Made by a program: the position numbers and the translations under genes | Source: Psychrobacillus sp042944905 | Lineage (GTDB): Bacteria > Bacillota > Bacilli > Bacillales_A > Planococcaceae | DNA: 64,000 bases | Reading direction: 5' to 3' | Assembly: GCF_042944905.1 (NCBI RefSeq) | Contig: NZ_CP168496.1 | Coordinates: 2,294,001-2,358,000, forward strand | The notes under the pieces: generated by a model | Databases searched by the model: none | Seen by the model: only the letters and a program-made list of their open reading frames with translations | What the model was told of the DNA's origin: nothing | Shown here: positions 50,953 to 61,566 of the stretch, piece by piece | Layout of the letters: every line of letters begins with the position of its first letter | Numbering within the stretch: position 1 is the stretch's first letter

Positions 50953-53268
50953 TCACTCCTCTAATGCTATTTGAAGTACCTCTTCAGCATTGGAAACAAG
51001 CTTAAAAGTTAAGACCTCTCTAACACTTTCTGGTATATCTTCAATATCGCGCTCATTGTCTTTCGGACAAATAATCGTCGTAAGACCCGCGCGATGTGCA
51101 CTTAATGTTTTTTCTTTCAAACCACCGATTGGTAATACTCGACCTCTTAGTGTAACTTCTCCTGTCATTCCCACTTCTCTTCGAATTGGACGTTTAGATA
51201 AAGCGGAAACTAATGCTGTGACAATCGTAATTCCAGCAGAAGGTCCATCTTTTGGAACTGCTCCTTCTGGGACGTGTATATGAATGTCAAATTTTTCATG
51301 AAAATTAGGGTCAATTCCGATTTTCTCAGCTTTGGATCGGACAAACGATAAAGCCGTTTGCGCCGATTCTTTCATCACATCTCCAAGTTTACCAGTTAAC
51401 TGTAGCTTGCCATTACCAGGTGATAAAGAAACTTCAATTTGAAGCGTGTCCCCTCCCACAGTAGTATAAGCAAGCCCAGTAGCCACCCCGATTTGATTTT
51501 CCACTTCTGCTTGTCCATAACGGAACTTTTTCTTCCCAATTGTTTCTTCAATATTTTTCGATGTGATGGTTACACGTTTTTTCGTACCAGAAACGATCTG
51601 AAGTGCAGCTTTTCTACACATATTTGCAAGAACTCGTTCTAAACTTCTTACTCCCGCCTCACGTGTGTAATAGCGTATTACGTCTACAATCGCTTCATCC
51701 TTCACTTGAAGTTGTGTTTTAGTTAAACCATGTTCTTTCACTTGCTTTGGTAATAAATGATTTTTTGCAATGGACAGTTTTTCTATCTCCGTGTAACCTG
51801 CGATAGAAATTATTTCCATTCGATCACGTAGTGGACCTGGAATTGTACTTAAATCATTAGCAGTTGCGATAAACAAAACATTTGATAGATCATATGTTTC
51901 TTCGATATAATGATCGCTAAATGTATTATTTTGCTCTGGATCCAATACCTCTAACATAGCTGCAGAAGGATCTCCTCTAAAATCATTTGACATTTTATCA
52001 ATTTCATCTAGTAAAAATAACGGATTTATCGTTCCTGCTTTTTTCATTCCTTGGATAATCCGTCCCGGCATTGCCCCTACATATGTTCTGCGATGCCCAC
52101 GAATTTCTGATTCATCGCGAACTCCTCCTAGCGAAATACGAACAAAATTACGGCCCAATGATTCTGCAATCGATTTTGCTAAAGAGGTTTTACCTACTCC
52201 AGGGGGTCCTGCTAGACACAAAATTGGACCACGAAGCGATTTAGTCAATTGACGAACAGCTAAATATTCCAAAACTCTTTCTTTCACTGACTCCAAACCT
52301 TCATGATCACGATTTAATATTTGTTCTGATTTTTTAATATCAAGCGTGTCTTCTGTTGATTTGGACCATGGAATCGAAACAATCCACTCAATATAGTTTC
52401 GAATGACGCCACTTTCTGGCGCTTGAGTTGGAAGTTTTTCATAACGATCCAATTCTTTTAATACATTATTTTTCGTCGTTTCAGGTAAACCTGCATGCTC
52501 AATTCTTTTTTTCAAATCTGCAACTTCACCGGTTTTACCTTCTTTATCACCAAGCTCTGTTTGAATAGCTTTCATTTGTTCTCGAAGATAAAATTCTTTT
52601 TGTGTTCTTTCCATTGCATTTTTAACACGATTGCTAATTTTTTTTTCTAAATTTTGAATCTCTTGTTCATTGTACAAACGGCCTATTAATGTTTCTAAAC
52701 GCTCTTTTATATCCATAATTTCTAAAATTTCTTGTTTACCTGACACTTTTAATGGTAAATGCGAAGCAACCATATCCGCAAGTCTTCCAGGTTCTGCAAT
52801 ATCTACAACCGACTTATAAGTCTCTTCTGATACGCTCTTCGATGCCTTTGAATACTTTTCAAAATTATGTATTAAAGTTCGCATTAGCGCTTCGTCTTCT
52901 TGGTCTGCTTTTACCGGCTCAATATAGGCAGACACCGAAACTTCATCGTACATTTCTCTTTCTTTGTATTCATCCCAAATGGCTCTTTGTAAACCTTCCA
53001 CTAATACTCGAAATGTTCCATTTGGTAACTTCACCATTTGTTTGACGTTTGCTAAAATTCCAACATCGTATAAATCTTCCACAGTTGGTTGTACTAAATT
53101 CATATCTCTTTGCGCAACAAGAAACACTTTTTCTTCACGTAACATCGCTTCATTTAAAGCTGCTACAGAACGTTCTCTGCCGACATCAATATGAAGAACC
53201 ATCGTCGGATAGACCAACAAGCCTCGTAGTGGTAATACAGGATAATACGTCTTATTTTTTTCCGTCAT
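50953..53268 (-). CDS. lonA: ATP-dependent protease LonA
   Basis: A 771-aa Lon: N-terminal substrate domain (YYPVLPLRGLLVYPTM), coiled coil, AAA+ module with Walker A GPPGVGKTSLAKSIAES and Walker B LFLLDEIDKM, then the protease domain with the catalytic Ser in KDGPSAGITIVTALVSAL and Lys in LPIGGLKEKTLSAHRAG. Start ATG after ggaggtga. B. subtilis has lonB between lonA and clpX, and there is no lonB here. Confidence 0.97.
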   Translation of the reverse strand: MTEKNKTYYPVLPLRGLLVYPTMVLHIDVGRERSVAALNEAMLREEKVFLVAQRDMNLVQPTVEDLYDVGILANVKQMVKLPNGTFRVLVEGLQRAIWDEYKEREMYDEVSVSAYIEPVKADQEDEALMRTLIHNFEKYSKASKSVSEETYKSVVDIAEPGRLADMVASHLPLKVSGKQEILEIMDIKERLETLIGRLYNEQEIQNLEKKISNRVKNAMERTQKEFYLREQMKAIQTELGDKEGKTGEVADLKKRIEHAGLPETTKNNVLKELDRYEKLPTQAPESGVIRNYIEWIVSIPWSKSTEDTLDIKKSEQILNRDHEGLESVKERVLEYLAVRQLTKSLRGPILCLAGPPGVGKTSLAKSIAESLGRNFVRISLGGVRDESEIRGHRRTYVGAMPGRIIQGMKKAGTINPLFLLDEIDKMSNDFRGDPSAAMLEVLDPEQNNTFSDHYIEETYDLSNVLFIATANDLSTIPGPLRDRMEIISIAGYTEIEKLSIAKNHLLPKQVKEHGLTKTQLQVKDEAIVDVIRYYTREAGVRSLERVLANMCRKAALQIVSGTKKRVTITSKNIEETIGKKKFRYGQAEVENQIGVATGLAYTTVGGDTLQIEVSLSPGNGKLQLTGKLGDVMKESAQTALSFVRSKAEKIGIDPNFHEKFDIHIHVPEGAVPKDGPSAGITIVTALVSALSKRPIRREVGMTGEVTLRGRVLPIGGLKEKTLSAHRAGLTTIICPKDNERDIEDIPESVREVLTFKLVSNAEEVLQIALEE

Positions 53269-53396
53269 TTTGGAAAGTCACCTCCGTCTAATTCTGTCCG
53301 ATTTATTCACTAATTAAACAGTAAACCAATCCTATCTAGTGCTGTTTAGTCTAAGCGGACTTCTCCCGCTGTTCTATGAATATAAATAAGGAGAAA

Positions 53397-53446
53397 AAGC
53401 TGACATCCTTGATTGCACTTAGCAAGCGCATATTGGAAGCCAGCTT
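53397..53446 (-). terminator. Terminator after clpX
   Basis: Outer stem aagctg / cagctt with further imperfect pairing inward, followed on the minus strand by tttctcc. It lies 15 bases past the clpX stop. Confidence 0.65.
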
Positions 53447-53461
53447 ATTTCAATGGCTTAT

Positions 53462-54730
53462 TTAAGCCGATGTTTTTTCGTTATCTTTTTCTACTTCAGT
53501 TCCATCTGCTAACAAAAGCTTTGGTGTTGCTTTTTCCGTGATTGTTTCTTTTGTCACAACACACTCTGCAATGTCGTCTCTTGATGGCAGCTCAAACATA
53601 ACATCAAGCATTATGTTTTCAATAATCGAACGAAGTCCACGAGCACCTGTTTTACGCTCAATTGCTTGTTTCGCTATTTCTACTAATGCATCCTCTTCAA
53701 ATGTTAGTTTCACATTATCGAGCTCAATCATTTTTTGATATTGTTTTGCAAGTGCATTCTTAGGTTCCGTTAAAATTTGTACAAGCGCTGGAACGTCTAA
53801 TTGTTCTAAGCTTGCCAATACTGGTAAACGTCCAATAAATTCTGGTATTAAACCGAATTTCAACAAATCTTCTGGTATAAGTTGACCAAGTACGGAACTT
53901 GCTTCTACTTCTACTTTATTGGGATTTGCTCCAAATCCAATTACTTTTTCGCCCAAACGACGTTTAATAATTTGATCTATTCCATCAAATGCTCCTCCAA
54001 CGATGAATAAAATATTCGTTGTATCGATTTGAATGAATTCTTGATGTGGATGTTTACGTCCTCCTTGAGGTGGTACGCTAGCTACTGTGCCTTCTAAGAT
54101 TTTAAGAAGTGCTTGTTGAACACCTTCACCTGAAACATCTCGCGTAATGGAAGGATTTTCAGATTTACGTGCTACTTTATCTATTTCATCGATATAAATA
54201 ATCCCTTTTTCTGCTCGTTCAATGTCGTAGTCCGCTGACTGAATCAGCTTTAAAAGAATATTTTCTACATCTTCTCCCACGTAACCCGCTTCAGTTAAAG
54301 ACGTAGCATCTGCAATCGCAAATGGAACATTCAGAATACGCGCAAGCGTTTGAGCAAGTAATGTTTTACCACTACCTGTTGGACCTATTAATACAATATT
54401 CGATTTAGATAATTCCACTTCGTCAATTACGCTATTTGAATTAATTCGTTTGTAATGGTTATAAACAGCTACTGCAAGTGATTTTTTTGCTCGCTCTTGT
54501 CCGATTACATATTCATCTAGTATGGATAATATTTCTTTTGGTTTTGGAACTTCTTTAAATTCTATTTCTTCCTCTACACCAAGTTCTTCTTCTACAATTT
54601 CAGAACACAAATCGATACATTCATCACAAATATATACACCTGGTCCTGCAACTAGCTTACGAACTTGTTCTTGTGGTTTACCACAGAAAGAACATTTTAA
54701 GTTCCCTTTTTCATCATTAAATTTGAACAA
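53462..54730 (-). CDS. clpX: ATP-dependent Clp protease ATP-binding subunit ClpX
   Basis: A 422-aa unfoldase of ClpXP. It has the N-terminal zinc finger (CSFCGK...CDECIDLC), Walker A GPTGSGKTLLAQ, pore and sensor motifs, and the ClpP-docking IGF loop in EKVIGFGA. I choose the TTG start (MFKFNDEKG), six bases after aggggtg. It fits the usual N-terminus, and the upstream GTG overlaps the ribosome site. Confidence 0.96.
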   Translation of the reverse strand: MFKFNDEKGNLKCSFCGKPQEQVRKLVAGPGVYICDECIDLCSEIVEEELGVEEEIEFKEVPKPKEILSILDEYVIGQERAKKSLAVAVYNHYKRINSNSVIDEVELSKSNIVLIGPTGSGKTLLAQTLARILNVPFAIADATSLTEAGYVGEDVENILLKLIQSADYDIERAEKGIIYIDEIDKVARKSENPSITRDVSGEGVQQALLKILEGTVASVPPQGGRKHPHQEFIQIDTTNILFIVGGAFDGIDQIIKRRLGEKVIGFGANPNKVEVEASSVLGQLIPEDLLKFGLIPEFIGRLPVLASLEQLDVPALVQILTEPKNALAKQYQKMIELDNVKLTFEEDALVEIAKQAIERKTGARGLRSIIENIMLDVMFELPSRDDIAECVVTKETITEKATPKLLLADGTEVEKDNEKTSA

Positions 54731-54835
54731 AATATTCACCCCTATTCAAGCAATTATCTTACAAGATTCTTTAGAAGGAATCAAATAATAAGTTTAAGTA
54801 TGTCTGTTAATGTCGGAAAATCTATGTATAGATAA

Positions 54836-54868
54836 AACAAGGCACAGACATTTTTACTGTACCTTGTT
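54836..54868 (-). terminator. Terminator after tig
   Basis: Stem aacaaggcacag / ctgtaccttgtt (one mismatch) followed on the minus strand by ttttatc. It lies 28 bases past the tig stop. Confidence 0.75.
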
Positions 54869-54896
54869 CTATTTATTATAACGCTTTTTACTCGAA

Positions 54897-56177
54897 TTAT
54901 GAAATTTTTGCGTTTTCGACTAAGAAGTCAACCGTTTTTTGGAAACGTAGATCGTTTTCAAGTACCGCAGTACCGCCAAGTGCTTTTTTTATGTCTTCAG
55001 CAGGCATATTAAATTGTGCACTCATTTTTTCAAGTTCTGCATTTATATCTTCTTCAGTTGCTTGAATTTTTTCTTTTTCACCAATTGCTTCAAGTGTTAA
55101 TGAAACTTTCACGCGTTTTTTAGCATCTTCTGCCATTTGTTCACGCAGTGCATCTTCACTTTGACCAGAGAATTGATAGTAAAGATCTAAGTTCATACCT
55201 TGTTGTTCCAAACGTTGACCAAACTCTTGTAGAATACGATCCGTTTCCGTTTCGATCATTACTTCTGGAATATCAACTGTTACATTTTCAGCAGCAGCTT
55301 CTACTAGATCATCGCGAAGCGTTTGTTCAGCCAATTGTTTTTTCTCTTCAGCAGTTACTTCTTTAAGTTTAGCACGTAATCCTTCGATACCCTCAACCTC
55401 TGCATCTACTTCTTTTGCAAAGTCATCATTTAACTCAGGAAGTTCTTTTCCTTTTACTTCTTTCACTGTAACCTTGAATACAGCTTCTTTACCAGCTAAT
55501 TCAGCAGCGTGATATTCTTCTGGGAATGTTACAGTTACGTCTTTTTCTTCGCCATTTTTTGAACCGATTAACTGTTCTTCAAAACCTGGGATGAAAGTGT
55601 TAGAACCGATTTCTAAAGAGTAGTCTGTTCCAGTTCCACCTTCAAATGCTTCATCTCCAACAAATCCTTCAAAGTCGATTACAGCAGTATCTCCTTCAAC
55701 GATTGCATCTTCTTTTATAGCTAGTTCTGCTAAACGAACTTGTTGGCTTTGAAGTTGCTCTTCAATTTCTGCATCTGTTACTTCTGTTTCTAATTTAGTT
55801 ACTTCTAAACCCTTGTAATCTCCAAGAGTAACTTCTGGTTTTACAACAACTTTCGCAGTAAATACTAGCGGTTGTCCTTTTTCCATTGTTACGATATCGA
55901 TTTCAGGACGATCGATTGGATCAATTCCAACTTCGTCAACAGCATTTCCATAAGCTTCTGGAAGAATGAAGTCTAAAGCATCTTGGTATAAAGATTCTAC
56001 GCCATACATTTTTTCAAACATTGGACGTGGCATTTTCCCTTTACGGAATCCCGGTACATTGATTTGTTTTACTACTTTTTTGAATGCTTGATCTAAACCT
56101 TTAGTTACTACATCTGTAGAAACTTCCACTGTTAACAGACCATTATTACCTTCTTGTTTTTCCCATTTTACTGACAT
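54897..56177 (-). CDS. tig: Trigger factor
   Basis: A 426-aa ribosome-bound chaperone and prolyl isomerase. It has the ribosome-docking signature VPGFRKGKMPRPMFEKMYG, the FKBP domain (EGDTAVIDFEGFVGDEAFEGGTGTDYSLEIGSNTFIPGFEEQLIG) and the helical arms. Start MSVKWEKQEG follows ggaggtagaatat. The longer frame begins inside that site. Monocistronic, next to clpX as in B. subtilis. Confidence 0.97.
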   Translation of the reverse strand: MSVKWEKQEGNNGLLTVEVSTDVVTKGLDQAFKKVVKQINVPGFRKGKMPRPMFEKMYGVESLYQDALDFILPEAYGNAVDEVGIDPIDRPEIDIVTMEKGQPLVFTAKVVVKPEVTLGDYKGLEVTKLETEVTDAEIEEQLQSQQVRLAELAIKEDAIVEGDTAVIDFEGFVGDEAFEGGTGTDYSLEIGSNTFIPGFEEQLIGSKNGEEKDVTVTFPEEYHAAELAGKEAVFKVTVKEVKGKELPELNDDFAKEVDAEVEGIEGLRAKLKEVTAEEKKQLAEQTLRDDLVEAAAENVTVDIPEVMIETETDRILQEFGQRLEQQGMNLDLYYQFSGQSEDALREQMAEDAKKRVKVSLTLEAIGEKEKIQATEEDINAELEKMSAQFNMPAEDIKKALGGTAVLENDLRFQKTVDFLVENAKIS

Positions 56178-56294
56178 ATATTCTACCTCCAAAAATAAAT
56201 TACATAATTTAGCAGCCTGTAAAAATTAGTAACAGGACAGGTTTTCACTAATTATATTGACAACTTGTATATTATAGCATAGTTGAATAGACTT

Positions 56295-57305
56295 TCAACA
56301 TTTATCATTATCTATTATTGCTGTAGAATCGTCCACTAATTTGATGAGTTCATATAAATCATTTGGTTGGCCGTTTTCCATTCCTAATAATGTATCTACA
56401 AAATTTATATAGCCCTCTGCTACCTCTTCATCACTATATCCTACCCAATCAAATGGGAATAATGCATACGCATGACTATGAACTAGCCCAACAGTCATTT
56501 CAAATTTAGAAGGAGTTTTTTCTAACAATTTATGAACGCATAAATTTATATTTTCTATTCGATCCACAGCATTTGGAGCCGGGGGTGTAACAGGATTGAT
56601 TTTTTCCTTAAAACCAAACTTTTCAATTATTACTTCGGTTGTTTCACCAATTGCTCCTAGTACTAATAAAGCCAGTGTCCGAACTGCAGGATAGACTTTT
56701 TTACTTTCTGCAATTTTTATAATATCTGGTAAAGCTTCTGTGACATCTGCCAAAAAAGACTTTTGCAATAATTGTTCCTGTTCTTCTAAACGTAGCTTGG
56801 TAAATACGTCTATTTTGAACTTTTCTACCTCAACATTTGGAGAAATAGAATTACCCATGTGTAGTTGATTTTCTTTTTCCCTTGCAAGTTTTCCGCTCAA
56901 TTCTTTTAACTGAAGGAAATTTTTCTTTCGTTCTTTTGAAAATCTTTTGTCCACAAGCAGTTTGTTTAATAAGGTATCTACTTCATTATAGTCTTTCAAA
57001 TCAAGTAAAATGGTCAAGTACAATTCAACAATTTGTTCGAGCATCGGAGATTTTTTCTGCAATAAATTCTCACAAATTTCTTTAGCTTCTAGTTGACGTT
57101 TTGTTTCTAACAAAGTAAGTATGTAGACACTTAAGATCGTATCATCTAGTTCCACATACTTTTTTGCTTCATCAAAGCATCCTGCTGCTTCCAAATAATT
57201 ATTTTCTTCCGCAAAGGCTAAACCATCATTTATGAGTTTATTCACCATTCCTGGAAAGACGATAACATTTTCATTGTTTATTAGGCCATATTTTTTATCC
57301 TTCAT
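56295..57305 (-). CDS. TPR-type helical protein, YsoA-like
   Basis: A 336-aa cytosolic protein. Residues 20-130 form helical pairs of tetratricopeptide type (LINDGLAFAEENNYLEAAGCFDEAKKY, YILTLLETKRQLEAKEICENLL, LYLTILLDLKDYNEVDTLLNKLL). The rest is helical with no known catalytic motif. B. subtilis ysoA, a TPR gene, is upstream of tig in the same place. Partners unknown. Confidence 0.7.
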   Translation of the reverse strand: MKDKKYGLINNENVIVFPGMVNKLINDGLAFAEENNYLEAAGCFDEAKKYVELDDTILSVYILTLLETKRQLEAKEICENLLQKKSPMLEQIVELYLTILLDLKDYNEVDTLLNKLLVDKRFSKERKKNFLQLKELSGKLAREKENQLHMGNSISPNVEVEKFKIDVFTKLRLEEQEQLLQKSFLADVTEALPDIIKIAESKKVYPAVRTLALLVLGAIGETTEVIIEKFGFKEKINPVTPPAPNAVDRIENINLCVHKLLEKTPSKFEMTVGLVHSHAYALFPFDWVGYSDEEVAEGYINFVDTLLGMENGQPNDLYELIKLVDDSTAIIDNDKC

Positions 57306-57399
57306 TTTACTCGCCTACCTTTACCATCGATATGTATAAGTATATACTATATCATTTTGTACTATTTTCCTATGCTTTCTTAAAAAATAATTGTAAATA

Positions 57400-57426
57400 C
57401 CCTCCTATCTTTGAGAAAAGGAGGGT
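57400..57426. other. Hairpin upstream of the YsoA-like gene
   Basis: Stem accctcct / aggagggt with an 11-base loop. There is no T-run on either side, so termination is doubtful. It is unlinked to any gene end within 90 bases. Confidence 0.4.
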
Positions 57427-57515
57427 TAAAACTTAAATGTTGGATAAGTACAAATAGAAAAGCTGTTTTAGTCGGTGATAATTTTGGACTGGTCTTCACC
57501 ATTTCTTGGGATAAG

Positions 57516-57825
57516 AAAAACGCAAGCGACTTTCAAGCGCATCTTGTCTTTAGTATTACCAGAGTGCTTTGGACGAAACACTGGCTACACTATTACCCTA
57601 GTAATTTAGCTCGTGAAGTGACTGCGTCACTTCACGAGCCATTTTTTTCGGTAATCTTGTGGCAGATGTTTGTCCGTCGCCCTCTTGAAATATGTAGAGA
57701 CAAGGTGCTTAAGGTTTGGTTAATAAGAGATTAGATAATTTCCTATTCTTTTAAAAGCGGACGAAGATGCAATTTCGTCCGCTCTGCGCTTTTTTATCTA
57801 TAGATGCTATCTATTTTTTTCAGAT
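57516..57825 (+). repeat. Dispersed element R2, full copy B
   Basis: Parallel to copy A along its whole length. The central hairpin reads ctcgtgaagtgac / gtcacttcacgag followed by a T7 run, with paired changes relative to copy A. The right hairpin gcggacgaa / ttcgtccgc is identical. It lies between the YsoA-like gene and the alanine symporter gene. Confidence 0.75.
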
Positions 57826-57971
57826 TCCACCAACTCTAATTATCTGCCAACTGATTCATATATATTGTGTACGGTAAAAGGAATAACAAATAAGATCAAG
57901 CCATTGTAGGATTAAAGTGAATACTGGATCTTTAGTATATCGATTTCATATACATGCTCTCTCAAGAAAAC

Positions 57972-57997
57972 CGCAAAGTGTAAATTCTTTGCGGTCG
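57972..57997 (-). terminator. Terminator after the symporter gene
   Basis: A 9-bp perfect stem accgcaaag / ctttgcggt with an 8-base loop, followed on the minus strand by tttcttg. Confidence 0.85.
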
Positions 57998-58013
57998 CTC
58001 TACTATTTGAAAG

Positions 58014-59477
58014 TTACTTTTTCTTTTTCTTCACTTTGTCTTCATAAAAGACACTGAAATTTGGATCAATGGTTCCTATATTCAAATATCGGGCTTTATA
58101 ATCCCGAAGTAACTCGAAAAACTTTTTACTTAATATTAAAATAACAACTAAGTTTACAAATGTCGGTATGGCTGTAGTTATATCAGCAAAATACCAAACG
58201 GCTTTTCCAGGTAGATTATAGTTTACTGCGTAAATTACCATCAAGGAACCTGGAATTGGATATAGCCATTTAAAAGCGGTCAAAATTTTATACTTGAGTG
58301 TAATCTTCTTCTTATCGTTGAACAGGTGCCGCAACAAAATTTCATAATACGTGTACCAACCGGTAGATGTGGTTAACCCGAACAAAAAGATGGATATCGC
58401 AATAATATAACGGCCAAATTGACCAATTCCTGTTTCAAATGCGGAAAGTGTTAACGCAGCACCATCTAGACCGGATGACCATACCCCAGTTATAATAATG
58501 GTAAAAGCTGTGATGGAACAAATGATAATCGTATCAATAAAAACTTCTACCGCTCCCCACATTCCTTGTTTAATGGGGTGATCTGTTTTCGCTGTAGAAT
58601 GAATCATCGGCGAAGTACCCCAACCAGCCTCGTTACTATAAACTGATCGCGCTACTCCCATTCGAATCACTTGAGCAATAACAGCCCCCGTGAAACCACC
58701 GACAGCTGCCGCTCCAGAAAATGCACTATCAAAAATTAGTGCGAATGCTGGTCCTATTTCAGAATAATTCTTAAAAATGATAAATAGACCTGCTAACACA
58801 TAAAACATACACATAAAAGGAACAAGCAAAGAAGCAATCTCACCAATTCTCTTTATTCCACCATAAATAATAATATAAATAATCGTTAGATAAATAAACG
58901 ATGAAGGAATCATGCCAATATTAAAAGTAGAACTTACCGCTTCAGATATCGTATAGTTTTGTAGTGTTATAAAAAATGTCGTAAAGATGCCGAAACCGAA
59001 AAGAATAGCAGGTACTTTCCAATATTTAAACTTCTTTTCCTCACCAAGCCCCTTCTCCATATAATAAGTCGGTCCACCATACGGATTTCCTTTTTCATCC
59101 GTATTCCGGTAATACACAGAAAGTGATACTTCCACAGTTTTGGTGATCATTCCTAGAAGCGCTGTAAGCCACATCCAAAAAACGGCTCCTGGTCCTCCTA
59201 TTGCAATGGCCGTTGCTACGCCTCCGATATTCCCTACTCCGACACTGCCACCAATAGCAGTACTAACTGCTTGAAAAGGTGTTAGAATTCCTTTTGTATC
59301 CTTCGATTTATCTCTTTTGGAAAATACTTTCCCGAACGTATTTTTGAATATATGAGGCAAATAACCGAATTGAAATAACTTACTCCCTATCGTAAAATAT
59401 AAACCTACAAATAACACTGTGAAAATTAGCGGTAATCCCCATAGCCAACCAACAATTGTTTCAAGTATAGCATCCAC
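58014..59477 (-). CDS. Sodium:alanine symporter family (AGCS) transporter
   Basis: A 487-aa polytopic protein with about ten membrane segments and the AGCS signature AVSTAIGGSVGVGNIGGVATAIAIGGPGAVFWMW, followed by ALLGMITKTVEVSLSVYYR. Such carriers import alanine or glycine with sodium or protons. A lysine-rich tail (EDKVKKKKK) ends the protein. It is 50 bases downstream of the amidohydrolase gene, so the two may be cotranscribed. Substrate not determined. Confidence 0.9.
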   Translation of the reverse strand: MDAILETIVGWLWGLPLIFTVLFVGLYFTIGSKLFQFGYLPHIFKNTFGKVFSKRDKSKDTKGILTPFQAVSTAIGGSVGVGNIGGVATAIAIGGPGAVFWMWLTALLGMITKTVEVSLSVYYRNTDEKGNPYGGPTYYMEKGLGEEKKFKYWKVPAILFGFGIFTTFFITLQNYTISEAVSSTFNIGMIPSSFIYLTIIYIIIYGGIKRIGEIASLLVPFMCMFYVLAGLFIIFKNYSEIGPAFALIFDSAFSGAAAVGGFTGAVIAQVIRMGVARSVYSNEAGWGTSPMIHSTAKTDHPIKQGMWGAVEVFIDTIIICSITAFTIIITGVWSSGLDGAALTLSAFETGIGQFGRYIIAISIFLFGLTTSTGWYTYYEILLRHLFNDKKKITLKYKILTAFKWLYPIPGSLMVIYAVNYNLPGKAVWYFADITTAIPTFVNLVVILILSKKFFELLRDYKARYLNIGTIDPNFSVFYEDKVKKKKK

Positions 59478-59527
59478 TATCCATACCCCCTTTAAGAATT
59501 GGTGTCACCATTTTTACTTTACTTATG

Positions 59528-61126
59528 CTATTTTCTATATTTTATTTCTCCGCCGATAATTGTCATTTCAACTTCCGTGGACAAAAGCTCATCAGCTGAT
59601 TTCATCTCAAATAAGTCTTTCGACAGAACTGACATATCACATAGTTTTCCTATTTCAAGCGTACCCTTCACATTTTCCTCGTTCGTTGCATAAGCACCTC
59701 CTATTGTAAATAATTGAACAGCTTCGAACATCGATAATTTCTCTTGTGGATTGTATCCATTGTGCGTTTCCCCCACTTTCTTACGTGTAACGGCTGCATG
59801 CATTCCCAGTAATGGATTTAAAGGTTCAATCGGAGCATCAGAACCTCCCGCACATAAAACCCCTGCTTTCAGAAGTGTTTTAAAGGGATAAGAACAGTTC
59901 GATCTCTCCTCCCCCAATCTTTCGATAATCCATGGGTAATCACTTGAGACAAACTTCGGTTGAACATCTGCAATTCTATTTGGATTTACTAGTCTATCAA
60001 TTAGATTTTCGTTCAATATCGAGACGTGAATAAGCCGATCACGGTATTTAGCAGGTTCAAATTGATCTAATATATCCAATACATTTGTCAATGCCTGATC
60101 ACCTATCGTATGAACTGCAACAGGCAAATTCTGTGCACGTATATCTCGAATAATATCCAACAGTTCCTTTTGGCTATACATGGCATTCCCTGAATTAGTG
60201 GGAGCATCACTATATGGTTTGGAAAGTAGTGCTGTACTACCCCCAAGGGCACCATCCGCGAAAATTTTGATCGCGCCAATCATTACTTTATTATTTCCAA
60301 AACCAGTAGACATACCTGCCGTTTTTAATTCCTCTAGATAGGCATAGTCTATTAAAAGATTACTTCTCGGGCCAATGCCTTCATTGTTCACAAGTTCATC
60401 AAATAATTTATAAGTTTGGATTGCACCCCCTAAATAATTAGGGTCATTTGTATGAATACTCGTAAATCCCAAACGAACCGATTCTTCCATCGCTATCTTT
60501 AGAGCATTTTTTAACTGCATGTAACTTTTTTTAGGAATATGCTTTGTTACAATCGTCGATGCCGTTTCTAACAATAGGCCAGTCGGCTTTTTAGAAGTCG
60601 GATCAATTACTACCATACCACCGTAAGGAATAGCCATTTCCGGATGATATCCGCTTAGAAATAGTGCTTTCGTATTCACTAAAAATGCATGTCCACATAC
60701 TCTTGGTAGAAATAACGGAAAAAACGGCGCTGCATAATCTAGTTCTTGAATAGTGGGAATTTGCTTATCAGGAAAGACATTTTCATCCCATCCACGTCCT
60801 AAAATCCATTCGCCAGGTTGTAATGTAACCGATTTATTTTTAATAAGAGTCAACAATTCATCTTTTGACTTTACACCTGTAAGATCAAGTTCCTGTGCAT
60901 TGATACCGACACTAGATATATGAAGGTGACTATCGATTAAACCCGGAACTACCGTCTTTCCCTCTAAATCAATTATAGTTGTTCCATTTCGACCCCATTG
61001 TAATAACAACGCTTCGGAAGATCCCATATCAATAATTCTTTCATTACTCGTAACCAAGCACTGTACAAAAGGTTTTTTGAGATTCATCGTGTAAATATTG
61101 CCATTTGTAAAAATTGTCGTTTGCAA
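59528..61126 (-). CDS. YtcJ-like amidohydrolase
   Basis: A 532-aa metal-dependent hydrolase of the amidohydrolase-3 family. It has FTNGNIYTMN, the metal HxH in VPGLIDSHLHISSVGI, IFADGALGGSTALL, the metal histidines in VAVHTIGDQAL and HVSILNENL, the catalytic Asp in AGGSDAPIEPLNPLLGMHAAVTR, and the closing GTLEIGKLCDMSVL. It has no signal peptide, so it is cytosolic. The substrate is an unknown amide or imide. The neighbouring symporter could supply or clear an amino-acid product. Confidence 0.85.
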   Translation of the reverse strand: MQTTIFTNGNIYTMNLKKPFVQCLVTSNERIIDMGSSEALLLQWGRNGTTIIDLEGKTVVPGLIDSHLHISSVGINAQELDLTGVKSKDELLTLIKNKSVTLQPGEWILGRGWDENVFPDKQIPTIQELDYAAPFFPLFLPRVCGHAFLVNTKALFLSGYHPEMAIPYGGMVVIDPTSKKPTGLLLETASTIVTKHIPKKSYMQLKNALKIAMEESVRLGFTSIHTNDPNYLGGAIQTYKLFDELVNNEGIGPRSNLLIDYAYLEELKTAGMSTGFGNNKVMIGAIKIFADGALGGSTALLSKPYSDAPTNSGNAMYSQKELLDIIRDIRAQNLPVAVHTIGDQALTNVLDILDQFEPAKYRDRLIHVSILNENLIDRLVNPNRIADVQPKFVSSDYPWIIERLGEERSNCSYPFKTLLKAGVLCAGGSDAPIEPLNPLLGMHAAVTRKKVGETHNGYNPQEKLSMFEAVQLFTIGGAYATNEENVKGTLEIGKLCDMSVLSKDLFEMKSADELLSTEVEMTIIGGEIKYRK

Positions 61127-61410
61127 GAAAATTATCCCCTTTCTTTTTCTTTCTCATAACCCAATTCTAAATGAGTAATAATTGTAAAGAAATATTAAAC
61201 TATAGAATTTTAAATATTCTGTATTTTAGAAAGAGTATATGATTACTCAGCTGAAAATAGAACAATTTAGGTTTGGCTAAGGACTTATTTATATAAAAAA
61301 TAGCAAGAGCGGAAAATTTAAATAAGAAATGAGATTCAAATAATGAGGTGAGTACTATGTATGCTTAAACTTAAAACTCTATCTACTTTAAAGGAATTCT
61401 CATAAAACAA
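61127..61410. other. Intergenic stretch with nothing recognised
   Basis: About 285 AT-rich bases upstream of the amidohydrolase gene. I see no open frame with a ribosome site, no repeat shared with the rest of the window and no clear promoter. Confidence 0.4.
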
Positions 61411-61412
61411 AA

Positions 61413-61455
61413 AAAACACTTCAATTCCCTATATAACTAGGAATTGAAGCGTTTT
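61413..61455 (-). terminator. Terminator after tRNA-Arg
   Basis: Stem aaaacacttcaattcc / ggaattgaagcgtttt (one mismatch) with an 11-base loop, followed on the minus strand by a long T-run. It lies some 40 bases past the tRNA. Confidence 0.88.
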
Positions 61456-61492
61456 GATGTCGACTCTAAATGATTCTTTCAGAGCCTAGAAA

Positions 61493-61566
<74 letters not shown>

